NCBI GenBank assembly: GCA_937928545.1
Contig: CALGJQ010000012.1
Coordinates: 1 to 64,000, forward strand
Origin: an uncultured Verrucomicrobiales bacterium
GTDB taxonomy: Bacteria > Verrucomicrobiota > Verrucomicrobiia > Verrucomicrobiales > Akkermansiaceae
Reading direction: 5' to 3'
DNA length: 64,000 bases
Below the pieces are notes generated by a model that ran no database searches, had not been told where the DNA came from, and saw only the letters and a program-made list of their open reading frames with translations. Each line of letters opens with the position of its first letter. Position 1 is the stretch's first letter. A program made the position numbers and the translations under genes. Shown one piece after another: positions 6,783-14,908 of this stretch.

Positions 6783-8090
6783 TTACTCAGCGGGCTCGAC
6801 TGTGATGCCATGTTCTTCGGCGAATGCGGAAGCGGCTTCGAGGTCTTTGGCTTTCATTGAGCTATGGATGTTTCTGAGGAGCTGAGTTCGTTCGGGGCCA
6901 TCGGGGAGGGTGACGGCCCAGTCGGCGGCGGCGGCGGGTTCGTGGGGGGTGAGGGTTTCGGCGTAGGTTTTGACGGCGGTAATTTTGGTGGGCCCCTCTT
7001 CTTGAGTTTGGATCCATTCGCCGGCGGCGACGAAATTCTCTCGGGTCCAGCCGCTGAGGATTTGGCGAGTGGCGCGGTCGTTAGACTCGCTCTCATTTTC
7101 CTGTTGGCTAATCCAGCCGAGCCATTCTTTGGCTGAATCCCTGACGCTGTAGTAATGGAGGCCGTTTAGAATAGTCGCTTTGTCGGTTTCCGAGAGTTCT
7201 GGACTATCGAGCCAGGTGCTGGCTGCTTGGAAGTTTTCTTTGATAAAGGCGCTGTTGGCGAGGCTACCGAGGGCGATTTTGCGATTTTCTTCTGTCAGTT
7301 TGTTCGCGTCGAGAGCCGCTAGAAATTTCGTCTGATCGCCAGCTTTCACTCCGATGGCGAGGCTGCTGTAAGATTGATTTTTGTCTTCGAGACCGAGGGT
7401 GGTGATCATGGCGAGGGCGGACTCAAAGCTTTTTTGGGCGACGGTGAGGATGAGCTGTGTCTTGAGGTCTTCCTCTTTGTCTCCAAGTTGATCACTATTT
7501 TCCACGACCCAAGCTGCAGCGGCTTGAGGGTCCTTTGCGGCATATTGACCGATGACCATGGGAAGCATGTGGCGGTGACGATCACCGAGCTTGAGGCTTT
7601 CGCTCGATTCGCTGATGAGGGCGAGGGCGGCTTCGGGATTTTCAGAAGAAATCATCATGATGGACATCATGACGAGCTCGCGTTTGGAATCATCCTCGAT
7701 GGAGTTGTCCTCGGCGAGGGCTTTGATGAGTGACTTGAGGTCGCTTGGGCTCATGTTAGTAAGAGTCTCAAGGAAGCCGACGATTTCCTTTTGCATTTCG
7801 GCTTGATCGACATCGCCATCTGCTTCGGCGGCTTCCATTTTTTGAGCGAAAGCGGCGAGTTCGGAGGCGAAGTCGCTGATCGCTTTTTCCCGGGCGGCAC
7901 GGGCACTATCGCTCCGAACCCGTTGGGAGCTGAAGGCGGCCTTGGGATCGGTGGAGATATTTTTTTGGACAGCGGTGGTTTTGAGCTCCTCCCATTCGGT
8001 GGTGAGGACTTTGATTTTTTCTTTTTGATCGAGTCCGAAGTAGGCGGCGAGGCCGACGATGATCGCGGAGATTAGAAGTGAGATTTTCAT
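6783..8090 (-). CDS. Membrane-anchored helical-repeat protein (paralog A)
   Basis: A 435-aa protein with an N-terminal signal-anchor (MKISLLISAIIVGLAAYFG), a coiled region (~22-100) and then tandem all-helical repeats of ~30-40 residues with a recurring A-A-x-W-(A/V) core: QAAAAWVVENSDQL, FQAASTWLDSPEL, FVAAGEWIQTQEE, AAAADWAVTLPDG. It belongs to the same family as the products at 8093, 60812, 62115 and 63296. It probably faces the periplasm as a scaffold. No enzymatic motif is visible. Only two bases separate it from the upstream paralog, so the two are co-transcribed and probably translationally coupled. Confidence 0.7.
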   Translation of the reverse strand: MKISLLISAIIVGLAAYFGLDQKEKIKVLTTEWEELKTTAVQKNISTDPKAAFSSQRVRSDSARAAREKAISDFASELAAFAQKMEAAEADGDVDQAEMQKEIVGFLETLTNMSPSDLKSLIKALAEDNSIEDDSKRELVMMSIMMISSENPEAALALISESSESLKLGDRHRHMLPMVIGQYAAKDPQAAAAWVVENSDQLGDKEEDLKTQLILTVAQKSFESALAMITTLGLEDKNQSYSSLAIGVKAGDQTKFLAALDANKLTEENRKIALGSLANSAFIKENFQAASTWLDSPELSETDKATILNGLHYYSVRDSAKEWLGWISQQENESESNDRATRQILSGWTRENFVAAGEWIQTQEEGPTKITAVKTYAETLTPHEPAAAADWAVTLPDGPERTQLLRNIHSSMKAKDLEAASAFAEEHGITVEPAE

Positions 8091-8092
8091 GC

Positions 8093-9373
8093 TTATTCGG
8101 AGTCGGTGTGGTTTTGAGCAAGGTCTTCGGCGAGATTGCGATATTGCTCGGCGACCTCAGGGTCGTTGAATTTTTCGACCTGTCTCTTGATGGTGTCTTC
8201 GTTCCCGTTGCGGCTAAACTTGGAGACGAAGGAGGTGAGGATCTCGGGATCACCGAGGGATTCTGCAACGGTGAGGGCTTTTTCAAAATTGGCCTGGGGA
8301 TTATTCCAGCGGGATTGGCCACTGCTGAGGGCGTTGGCCACGAAGTCGGCTTCTTTGCCTGGTGCTTCGGTTTTGGACCACTGGTAGATGTCTTGGAATT
8401 TTGATTCTGATTCGTTGTTGAGGGAGTAGTTGCTGACTAGGCTTTCAAGGACGTTTGATTTTTCGTCCTCGGTGAGGGGGATGTCTTTGACGGCTTTGCT
8501 GATGTTGGAAAGGTCTCCGATGTGTTGATTTCCGAAGGCGGAAGAGATGGCTTGTGATGCTTTGTCTGGGGGGAGGCTTTCGCGGGTAATTTTGATGAGG
8601 TTCTTTGCGGCGTCTCCTTTGAGTCGTTGGTGGTTGTTGGAGAGGAGGTGGAGCTTGTCATCGTCCGAGAATCCCTCGAGGCGTGATTTGGCGGTGGCGT
8701 AGTCGGAGGAAAGGAGTTGCAGAATGAGGGGGCTCTCTAGACGGAGACGGAGGTCCTGATGTTGATTGAGAGTGGTGGAGTCGAGTTTTCCGTCGGCGAT
8801 GTTTTTGTCCATCCAAGCGATGGCGGCGGCGGGGTCTTCTTTGGCAAGCTTTGAGATGATTTGGGTTTGGACCCAGAAGAGCATGTTTGATTGGCTGGTG
8901 ATGGGGTCGCCGAGAGCCGTGAGTGCGGCTTTGGGATTTTTTTCCGCGAGTTGGCTTAAAAGACCTTGTTTGATCATTTCGACGTTCTCTGGATCGAGGT
9001 CGAGAGCGTCAATTTTTTCGAGACCATCGATGAGCTGTTCCTCGGAGAGCTGCATCATTTTTTGTTGGAGCTTGAGGATGGCTTTCATGTTGGTGGGCAT
9101 GCCATTGGCCCCGCGGGTTTCGGCCATCATTTCTGCGATGAGCTTCCAGTCGAGTGAGCCATCTGCGAGGGTGAATTCATCTTTCGCTTGGCCATTTTTA
9201 GGTGCGCCAAAGGAAGCGGTGGCTTCGGAACTCGCTTTCTCGACCACGACCACTCGCTCACGAATGATCCGGGTCTTTTCGGTGAGTTCACTGATGGTAT
9301 TGTTCTGGTTTGAGAGCCAGTATCCCGAGCCGACGAGGGCTAGGGCAGGAGCGATGAAATGGTAAGGCTTCAT
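8093..9373 (-). CDS. Membrane-anchored helical-repeat protein (paralog B)
   Basis: A 426-aa protein of the same build as its neighbour: a signal-anchor (MKPYHFIAPALALVGSGYWLS), a short coiled stretch (ISELTEKTRIIRERVVVVEK) and helical repeats that include NPKAALTALGDPI, DPAAAIAWMDKNI and NPQANFEKALTVAE. It is the first gene of a two-gene operon. Conservation of the repeats is lower than in the 60.8-64 kb paralogs. The function is unknown; a structural or interaction role in the envelope is an inference from architecture only. Confidence 0.7.
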   Translation of the reverse strand: MKPYHFIAPALALVGSGYWLSNQNNTISELTEKTRIIRERVVVVEKASSEATASFGAPKNGQAKDEFTLADGSLDWKLIAEMMAETRGANGMPTNMKAILKLQQKMMQLSEEQLIDGLEKIDALDLDPENVEMIKQGLLSQLAEKNPKAALTALGDPITSQSNMLFWVQTQIISKLAKEDPAAAIAWMDKNIADGKLDSTTLNQHQDLRLRLESPLILQLLSSDYATAKSRLEGFSDDDKLHLLSNNHQRLKGDAAKNLIKITRESLPPDKASQAISSAFGNQHIGDLSNISKAVKDIPLTEDEKSNVLESLVSNYSLNNESESKFQDIYQWSKTEAPGKEADFVANALSSGQSRWNNPQANFEKALTVAESLGDPEILTSFVSKFSRNGNEDTIKRQVEKFNDPEVAEQYRNLAEDLAQNHTDSE

Positions 9374-9731
9374 GAGATTTGAGGGATCATAGGGAGCAGG
9401 GCGGGATTTGGCTGCGAGAAAATAGAAGGAATTTTGGAATGCCTCTGGGGTTCTAACTCCCTATCAGCGAGTCATGAAGGGGCCGTTGTCTCGATTCCGT
9501 GTGATTTGTTAGGAGAGCAAAAAAGGGGAGACGTATGAAGGAGTTAGATTTAGTGGCTTGCATCATTTGACTTCGCCCTAGTCAGCGCTGACTGTTATTC
9601 ATAATTGGGCAGCTGAGGGGGAATTAACTAACAATTGAATCCTCCCTTAACCCATTGGTAGAAAGATTTTTATTCCGTACCATCTTTATTGTTTTGAATT
9701 AAATTTAGACGGGTTACGTTGTATCAGTATC
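9374..9731. other. Regulatory intergenic region with 14-bp palindrome
   Basis: A divergent promoter region between the helical-repeat operon (minus) and the Arg/Ser-rich lipoprotein (plus). It contains the perfect palindrome agtcagcgctgact at 9580-9593 and becomes AT-rich from ~9640. A tiny 11-codon frame at 9535-9570 is too short to call. No RNA gene was seen. Confidence 0.55.
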
Positions 9732-10538
9732 ATGAAGAAACTTTTAATGTTCGCGGCTAGCCTCTTGGCATGGCCTCTCTTTTCGTCCTGCACCGAGTAT
9801 GGTGCCTATGGGCGCACTGGGGGATTTTCGAGTGGCTACACCGCTTCTAGTTATGGCTACGGACATGGCTATGCCCCCTTGCGTGTCGGTTTCATCGGCA
9901 CGACCTATGACCGATGGAGTTACGACCCGTATCGCCGTTGTTACTACGACCGTTCGATTGGTCAGTACTACAACTATGGATCTCGGGCTTACTATCGGAC
10001 AGCTCCTCGCCGCTACACTTCACCTCGTTACCCAAGCGGTTACAGTAAGGGGACTCGAATTTCTTGCCCAAGCTACCTTCCAAGGACATCCGCTCGTAGT
10101 CATCTTTCCTCGCGCTACCCAGCAAGCCGATACACGCCCGTTCTTCACGGATCGAGCCGGACGCATGACCGTTCACGGAACAGCTACCAAAGTTCACAAC
10201 ACGAAACTCGTAGGAGTTCACAAAGTCGTTCGATTAAGTCAGCGCCGGTCATTCGCCGAGAGTCGACTTCTCAACCGAGTCGTCGGATTCAAAGCCAGCG
10301 TTCGGAGACTCGTCCTACTAGGACTCAGACGATCCGAACTAGCCCTTCTAACTACAAGAAGGTCCGGAGCACTTCGTCACCTTCAATTCGTCAGCCAAGC
10401 TCGTCTTCGTCGCGTTCTTCTTCGTCCATTCGCCAGCCGAGCCCGTCTCGCTCGATTCCGTCTATCCGACAGCCGATCCCCACACGCTCGGTGATGCCAA
10501 GCCGCTCTTTGAGCAAGGCTCGTCAAAGGACACGCTAA
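9732..10538 (+). CDS. Arg/Ser/Tyr-rich low-complexity lipoprotein
   Basis: A 268-aa protein with a lipoprotein signal peptide ending PLFSSC (Cys20). Residues ~23-95 are rich in Tyr and Gly (YGYGHGYAP, RAYYRTAPRRY); from ~95 on the chain is almost only Arg, Ser, Pro, Gln and Thr, with SIRQP-type repeats at ~219, ~236 and ~245. It has a very high positive charge and is predicted to be disordered. It could coat anionic polymer (peptidoglycan, DNA or polysaccharide) at the cell surface; that is an inference from composition. A strong hairpin terminator follows directly. No family match is recognised. Confidence 0.7.
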   Translation: MKKLLMFAASLLAWPLFSSCTEYGAYGRTGGFSSGYTASSYGYGHGYAPLRVGFIGTTYDRWSYDPYRRCYYDRSIGQYYNYGSRAYYRTAPRRYTSPRYPSGYSKGTRISCPSYLPRTSARSHLSSRYPASRYTPVLHGSSRTHDRSRNSYQSSQHETRRSSQSRSIKSAPVIRRESTSQPSRRIQSQRSETRPTRTQTIRTSPSNYKKVRSTSSPSIRQPSSSSSRSSSSIRQPSPSRSIPSIRQPIPTRSVMPSRSLSKARQRTR

Positions 10539-10564
10539 AAATTCCCCTGCTAGAATGTGTGATC

Positions 10565-10596
10565 AAAGACCTCGTGGAGAAATCCACGGGGTCTTT
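10565..10596 (+). terminator. Rho-independent-like terminator
   Basis: Arms 10565-10578 (aaagacctcgtgga) and 10583-10596 (tccacggggtcttt) pair over 14 bases with one G-U and a GAAA loop. The hairpin follows the lipoprotein gene; the A/T-flanked stem can work from both sides. Confidence 0.85.
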
Positions 10597-10623
10597 ATCG
10601 TTGGGTGTTCCCAGAAATCCTAT

Positions 10624-11337
10624 TCACTTTGTGAGCGAGTAGATCCTTAAGTCATCGATGATGGCCTTTTTAGGAACGGCCACTCGGAGCGTGCGTTTCG
10701 TGGGGTGGGCGATTCCTTCCGAAGAAAATGAACCCACTTCCTTCTCGTTGATTACGACCGTCATGGTGTCGTCCTTAATGGTCACGACGAGATTGTGCCA
10801 CTTGCCGGCCTCCAACTTATGCTGAATCCGTTTTGTCTTGGTTTTGAGCAGTTTTTGTTGCTCTGGCGTGATTGTTTTATCCTGCCGTGCCTTGCGCATG
10901 GCGAGGGCCATCACTCCGGTTTTGAGGTCATTGATCTGCACATTTTTCGTGCTTATTTTTGTCATGCAGATGTGACCAGCGTGGACTTCTTTAAATTTTA
11001 AGTCGGCGAAATTGAGACCAAGGCTGTCGGCTTCGGTGGGTAATTGGAAGCGCAGGGTGACTTTTCCATTTTGAAATTCGGCTGGGTGAACGACCGAAAC
11101 CGCGTGGTCAGCCTCTGGGTGAAAAGTGATGTGCATAGCACCGTCTTTCAAATCGACTTGCTTGTTCCCTTTTGCCCTTTTCTTACTGTTAGAAGACCAG
11201 CCTTTGCCGATCTCTTCTTTCGTGTCGTCGCTTTCGGAGCGTTCGAAATCGTCTTCGAAAATTAGGGTCGCCTTTTCATCAGCAAGCAGAGTGAAAGGGG
11301 ACATGGAGGCGGCGAGGCAAAGTAAGAGCGTTTTCAT
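10624..11337 (-). CDS. Secreted protein, DUF1080/LamG-like fold
   Basis: A 237-aa exported protein (signal MKTLLLCLAASMSPFTLLA). Residues ~24-235 look like a concanavalin-like jelly roll: LIFEDDFERSES near the start, KVTLRFQLP, and a closing pattern GKWHNLVVTIKDDTMTVVINEKEVGSF...IDDLRIYSL, typical of DUF1080/LamG-type domains that bind or cleave sugars. The charged middle insert (~150-180, KARQDKTITPEQQKLLKTKTKRI) is unusual. The frame continues upstream to 11382, but ATG 11337 starts the signal peptide. It is monocistronic. The substrate is unknown. Confidence 0.7.
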   Translation of the reverse strand: MKTLLLCLAASMSPFTLLADEKATLIFEDDFERSESDDTKEEIGKGWSSNSKKRAKGNKQVDLKDGAMHITFHPEADHAVSVVHPAEFQNGKVTLRFQLPTEADSLGLNFADLKFKEVHAGHICMTKISTKNVQINDLKTGVMALAMRKARQDKTITPEQQKLLKTKTKRIQHKLEAGKWHNLVVTIKDDTMTVVINEKEVGSFSSEGIAHPTKRTLRVAVPKKAIIDDLRIYSLTK

Positions 11338-11569
11338 GAGCGGGAGATTAGGCCTATTGAGATGCAAAGCGGCAAGAACCAAACCATCTCATGTGGCTAT
11401 TCAATCATCCGAGGAACTCCTGAAATTCTAGGCGCCTCGATGGCCATGGTAAGAGGAGGTGGAAAAGGAGAGTCGCTCCAAGACTGATCGCGATGAAGCA
11501 CCAGATCCGCTCAGCCTCATTTTTTGCGTGTTTTTCCCGCCGTGAAACGTTTCCCTCCCGCCCAACATC

Positions 11570-14500
11570 ATGTCTGAGAAACGCAAGCCTTACCCCTTCG
11601 ACCTCTTCGAGCCCAAATGGCAATCCCACTGGGCCGAAAACAAAACCTACCGCACCCCCGGTCCTGGTGAGGAAGGCTTCGATGCGTCCAAGCCGAAATA
11701 CTACATTCTCGACATGTTCCCTTACCCCTCCGGGGCCGGCCTTCACGTTGGTCACCCCGAGGGCTACACTGCGACTGATATCATCGGTCGCTACAAGCGC
11801 ATGAACGGTTTCAACGTCCTCCACCCCATGGGCTGGGACGCCTTCGGACTCCCCGCCGAGCAATACGCGATCAAGACCGGAACTCATCCACGGATTACTA
11901 CCGAAGCGAATACGAACAATTTCCGCCGCCAGCTTCAAGAACTCGGCTTCGGCTACGATTGGGATCGCGAGGTCAATACCACCGATCCCAAATACGTTCG
12001 CTGGACTCAGTGGATTTTTCTCCAGCTCTACAATTCTTACTTCTGCGATGAAGACCAAAAAGCCAAGCCTGTCTCCGAGCTTGAGGCCAAAGGTTGGACC
12101 CAAGCGCAAATCGATGACGTCCGCCTCGCCTTCATCCACGAAGCGCCTGTCAACTGGTCTCCTTCAATGGGAACCGTTCTTGCCAACGAGGAAATTGAAG
12201 AATGGAAAGCGAAAGGTGAAACTGTCGAACGCCGACCGCTCCGCCAGTGGATGCTCCGCATCACAAAATACGCCCAGCGCCTCATCGATGAGCTCGAGCC
12301 CCTCGACTGGCCTGAGTCCATCAAAGCCCTCCAGCGAAACTGGATCGGCCGCAGCGAAGGAGCCGAAGTCACCTTCGATGTAGAAGACAATGACGTCACC
12401 GTTTTCACAACGCGCCCCGATACTCTCTTCGGCGCCACTTACATGGTCCTCGCCCCCGAGCACGCGCTCGTCTCCGAGATCACCACCGCTGAAAACAAAG
12501 AAGCCGTCGAAGCTTACATTACGAATTGCGCCAGCAAGTCCGACATGGAACGCGGCCTCGACAAAGACAAAACCGGCGTCGCCACCGGGGCCTTTGCCAC
12601 CAACCCCGTGAACGGCGAAAAGATCCCCGTCTGGATCGCCGACTACGTCATGATGGGCTACGGCAGCGGAGCCATCATGGCTGTGCCGGCGCATGACCAA
12701 AGAGATTTTGAGTTTGCTAAGAAATTCGACATCCCCATCAAGCAAGTCGTCTCAGGGAGCGCGGGCGTCCCGCCCGTATCTCCGCCCTCAACCGCCGAAG
12801 TCCTCGCTTCTACCAAAACTCACCGTCGTCGCCTCCCGCATTGGCAACGCCCCGAGACCTCTCTCTTCCTCACTTGGCGTCTCGCCGACTCCCTCCCGGA
12901 GGAGAAGCTCGACAAATACCTTTCTGAAAAAGAAGCCTGGCTCGCAAACCACCCCGAGCCCAGATCTTCCGAGGACGAGGAAGAATTTCACAAACTCTTC
13001 TCAGATAAAATCGACAAATGGCTCGATGCTGGTTCCGGTGAATGTCTTCTCCGCGACCCCAAGATTGCCAAGATCGTCAGCGATGCCCTCCACCACTTCG
13101 ATGGCGAACGTTACGCCTTGGACAGTTTCGTTGTCATGCCGAACCACGTGCATGTTCTCCTGCAACTCGCGCCAGATCATAAGTTGGAGGATGTTCTTCA
13201 TTCGTGGAAAAGCTTCACTGCGAAGAAGATCAACGAGGCGCTTGGGCGGGAAGGGATGCTTTGGCAGCCAGAGTATTTCGACCGCATGATTCGTGATGAA
13301 GTTCATCTCGAAAATGTAAGGAAGTATATTGAGAACAATCCTAAGCATGGAAAGCTCGTCGAAGGAGAATACGTGCTCTTTACTTCTGAAACGGGCGGGA
13401 CGCCCGCGCTCCTCGAAGCCACCTCCGGTTCTGGGGTTGCCGTAAATTCAGGTTTCCTCGACGGCCTCAAAACCAAGGACGCCAAAAAGAAGATCATTCA
13501 TTGGCTCGTCGAAAATGGAAAAGGCGAAAAGAAAATCCAATTCAAACTCCGCGACTGGCTCTTCTCGCGCCAGCGTTATTGGGGCGAGCCCTTCCCGCTT
13601 CTTTGGGATAAGGAGACCGGCCAGCACTCCGCCGTTCCAGAATCTGAGCTCCCTCTTCTCCAACCTGAGATGGAGGACTTCAAGCCCACCGGCGACCCCC
13701 GTGGACCCCTCATCAATTGTACCGACTGGATCAACTACTCAGACAAACTCCAGCGCGAAACCAACACGATGCCGCAATGGGCTGGCTCTTGTTGGTATTA
13801 CCTCCGCTACTGCGACCCTAACAATACTGATCACTTCATCTCCCCTGAGAACGAAGACTACTGGGGGAATGAAGACGGCTTCGTCGACTTCTACGTCGGC
13901 GGAAAAGAGCACGCTGTTCTCCATCTCCTTTACTCTCGCTTCTGGCACAAAGTCCTCAACGACCTCGGTCATCTGAAATCGAAGGAGCCCTTCAAAAAAT
14001 ACTTCGCCCCCGGCCTCATCATGGGGGAGGACGGGCAAAAAATGTCCAAGTCCCTGGGTAACGTCGTTAACCCCGATGACGTCGTGGAAGGTTACGGCGC
14101 GGACTCCCTCCGCCTCTACGAAATGTTCATGGGTCCTCTCGATCAGGACAAACCCTGGGCCATGAAGGGCGTCGAAGGCGTTCACCGCTTCCTTGCCAAA
14201 GTCTGGCGTGTCGCTTGCTCAGAAGATACCGAAGGGAATTGGCAACTCAGCGGAAAAATCGTCGACGGTCAAAACCATGACCTCGCCAAAGTCACCCACC
14301 AAACGATCAAGCGTGTCGAAGAGGCCATCAACTCTCTTCGCTTCAACACTGCGATCAGTGCGATGATGGAATGCACCAATGCCTACACCGCAGCCAAGGA
14401 AGTCCCACGCGATCTTTTCCTCACCTTCCTGAAGCTCCTCAGCCCCTTCGCTCCGCATCTTGCTGAAGAGATCAACTCGGTCCTCGGCGAAAGTGAATTG

Positions 14501-14740
14501 GTGAGCGAGCAAACTTGGCCTGAGCTCGATGAAAGCCTCCTCGTTGAATCTGAGATTCAACTCATCGTGCAAGTGAACGGCAAACTCCGTGCACGCATCC
14601 AAGTGCCTGCTGACGTCTCAAAAGAAGACGCCGAAAAGGCCGCGCTTGCTGAGGAAAATGTGCAGAGTTTCATCGATGGGAAAACCGTTCGCAAAGTCAT
14701 CGTGGTTCCCGGGAAGTTGGTGAACATCGTCGCGAATTAG
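11570..14740 (+). CDS. leuS: Leucyl-tRNA synthetase carrying an in-frame RAYT domain
   Basis: Class Ia synthetase charging tRNA-Leu in the cytoplasm. HVGH (residues 59-62) and KMSKS (824-828) are intact, and the editing-domain segment with [12 protein letters not shown] (near 380-390) is present. The chain is 1056 aa against ~840-870 in the family. The excess is one block of 219 codons (~396-615) between KQVVS and [18 protein letters not shown], inside the C-terminal part of the CP1 editing domain. That block is a Y1-type transposase (next entries) bounded by inverted REP sequences and keeps the reading frame. Without it the enzyme would be 837 aa, a normal length. Either the fused protein still folds, as with an intein-like surface insertion, or the insertion is very recent. 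No start codon lets the block be read alone in this frame. Confidence 0.97.
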   Translation: MSEKRKPYPFDLFEPKWQSHWAENKTYRTPGPGEEGFDASKPKYYILDMFPYPSGAGLHVGHPEGYTATDIIGRYKRMNGFNVLHPMGWDAFGLPAEQYAIKTGTHPRITTEANTNNFRRQLQELGFGYDWDREVNTTDPKYVRWTQWIFLQLYNSYFCDEDQKAKPVSELEAKGWTQAQIDDVRLAFIHEAPVNWSPSMGTVLANEEIEEWKAKGETVERRPLRQWMLRITKYAQRLIDELEPLDWPESIKALQRNWIGRSEGAEVTFDVEDNDVTVFTTRPDTLFGATYMVLAPEHALVSEITTAENKEAVEAYITNCASKSDMERGLDKDKTGVATGAFATNPVNGEKIPVWIADYVMMGYGSGAIMAVPAHDQRDFEFAKKFDIPIKQVVSGSAGVPPVSPPSTAEVLASTKTHRRRLPHWQRPETSLFLTWRLADSLPEEKLDKYLSEKEAWLANHPEPRSSEDEEEFHKLFSDKIDKWLDAGSGECLLRDPKIAKIVSDALHHFDGERYALDSFVVMPNHVHVLLQLAPDHKLEDVLHSWKSFTAKKINEALGREGMLWQPEYFDRMIRDEVHLENVRKYIENNPKHGKLVEGEYVLFTSETGGTPALLEATSGSGVAVNSGFLDGLKTKDAKKKIIHWLVENGKGEKKIQFKLRDWLFSRQRYWGEPFPLLWDKETGQHSAVPESELPLLQPEMEDFKPTGDPRGPLINCTDWINYSDKLQRETNTMPQWAGSCWYYLRYCDPNNTDHFISPENEDYWGNEDGFVDFYVGGKEHAVLHLLYSRFWHKVLNDLGHLKSKEPFKKYFAPGLIMGEDGQKMSKSLGNVVNPDDVVEGYGADSLRLYEMFMGPLDQDKPWAMKGVEGVHRFLAKVWRVACSEDTEGNWQLSGKIVDGQNHDLAKVTHQTIKRVEEAINSLRFNTAISAMMECTNAYTAAKEVPRDLFLTFLKLLSPFAPHLAEEINSVLGESELVSEQTWPELDESLLVESEIQLIVQVNGKLRARIQVPADVSKEDAEKAALAEENVQSFIDGKTVRKVIVVPGKLVNIVAN
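12756..12777 (+). repeat. Left REP repeat of the RAYT unit
   Basis: A 22-base sequence (core agcgcgggcgtcccgcccgt at 12758-12777), identical to the reverse complement of 13391-13412. It contains its own hairpin: CGGGCG and CGCCCG around a 3-base loop. It is translated as part of leuS (SAGVPPV). Confidence 0.93.
13391..13412 (+). repeat. Right REP repeat of the RAYT unit
   Basis: Perfect inverted copy of the left repeat (core acgggcgggacgcccgcgct at 13391-13410), translated as [11 protein letters not shown] hairpins beside the gene are the expected substrates of RAYT enzymes. Confidence 0.93.
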
Positions 14741-14801
14741 CGGGGAGAGGAGACGCCTTTTTGGCTGCGTTTTCCCTGATTTCGAGCTGACCTTAAGAGG
14801 G

Positions 14802-14846
14802 TTTTCCTTGAATATTGAAATCATTGGTTTCAATATTCAAGGAAAA
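14802..14846. repeat. Perfect 19-bp palindromic hairpin
   Basis: Arms 14802-14820 and 14828-14846 (ttttccttgaatattgaaa and its exact complement) around a 7-base loop. It lies between leuS and the DUF4143 ATPase. The core CTTGAATATTG returns in the next hairpin. It may serve as a terminator for leuS or as an operator. Confidence 0.9.
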
Positions 14847-14866
14847 TTAAGCCATCCTTCTAAGTT

Positions 14867-14908
14867 TTTCTTGTAAATTGAAAGTATAGATGGCAATATT
14901 CAAGAAAG
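14867..14908. promoter_or_regulatory. Imperfect hairpin abutting the ATPase start codon
   Basis: Left arm tttcttgtaaattgaaa (14867-14883) and right arm caatattcaagaaag (14894-14908) pair imperfectly. The right arm repeats the CAATATTCAAG core of the upstream palindrome and ends right at the ATG of the ATPase, where it would cover the translation start. It is a candidate operator or translational control site. Confidence 0.55.

Larger units (their letters stand above)
12756..13412 (+). mobile_element. REP-associated tyrosine transposase unit inside leuS
   Basis: A 657-bp unit (exactly 219 codons) inserted in leuS. The encoded domain begins around [20 protein letters not shown] and contains the HUH motif PNHVHVL (H526, H528 of the fusion), the [10 protein letters not shown] segment, [16 protein letters not shown] and the candidate catalytic tyrosine Y586 in VRKYIENNP. 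These are the hallmarks of TnpA-REP/RAYT proteins (IS200/IS605-like Y1 single-strand transposases), which mobilise REP hairpins. The unit is bounded by perfect 22-bp inverted repeats. There is no ATG, GTG or TTG in frame near its start, so it appears to be expressed only as part of the synthetase. Confidence 0.93.
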
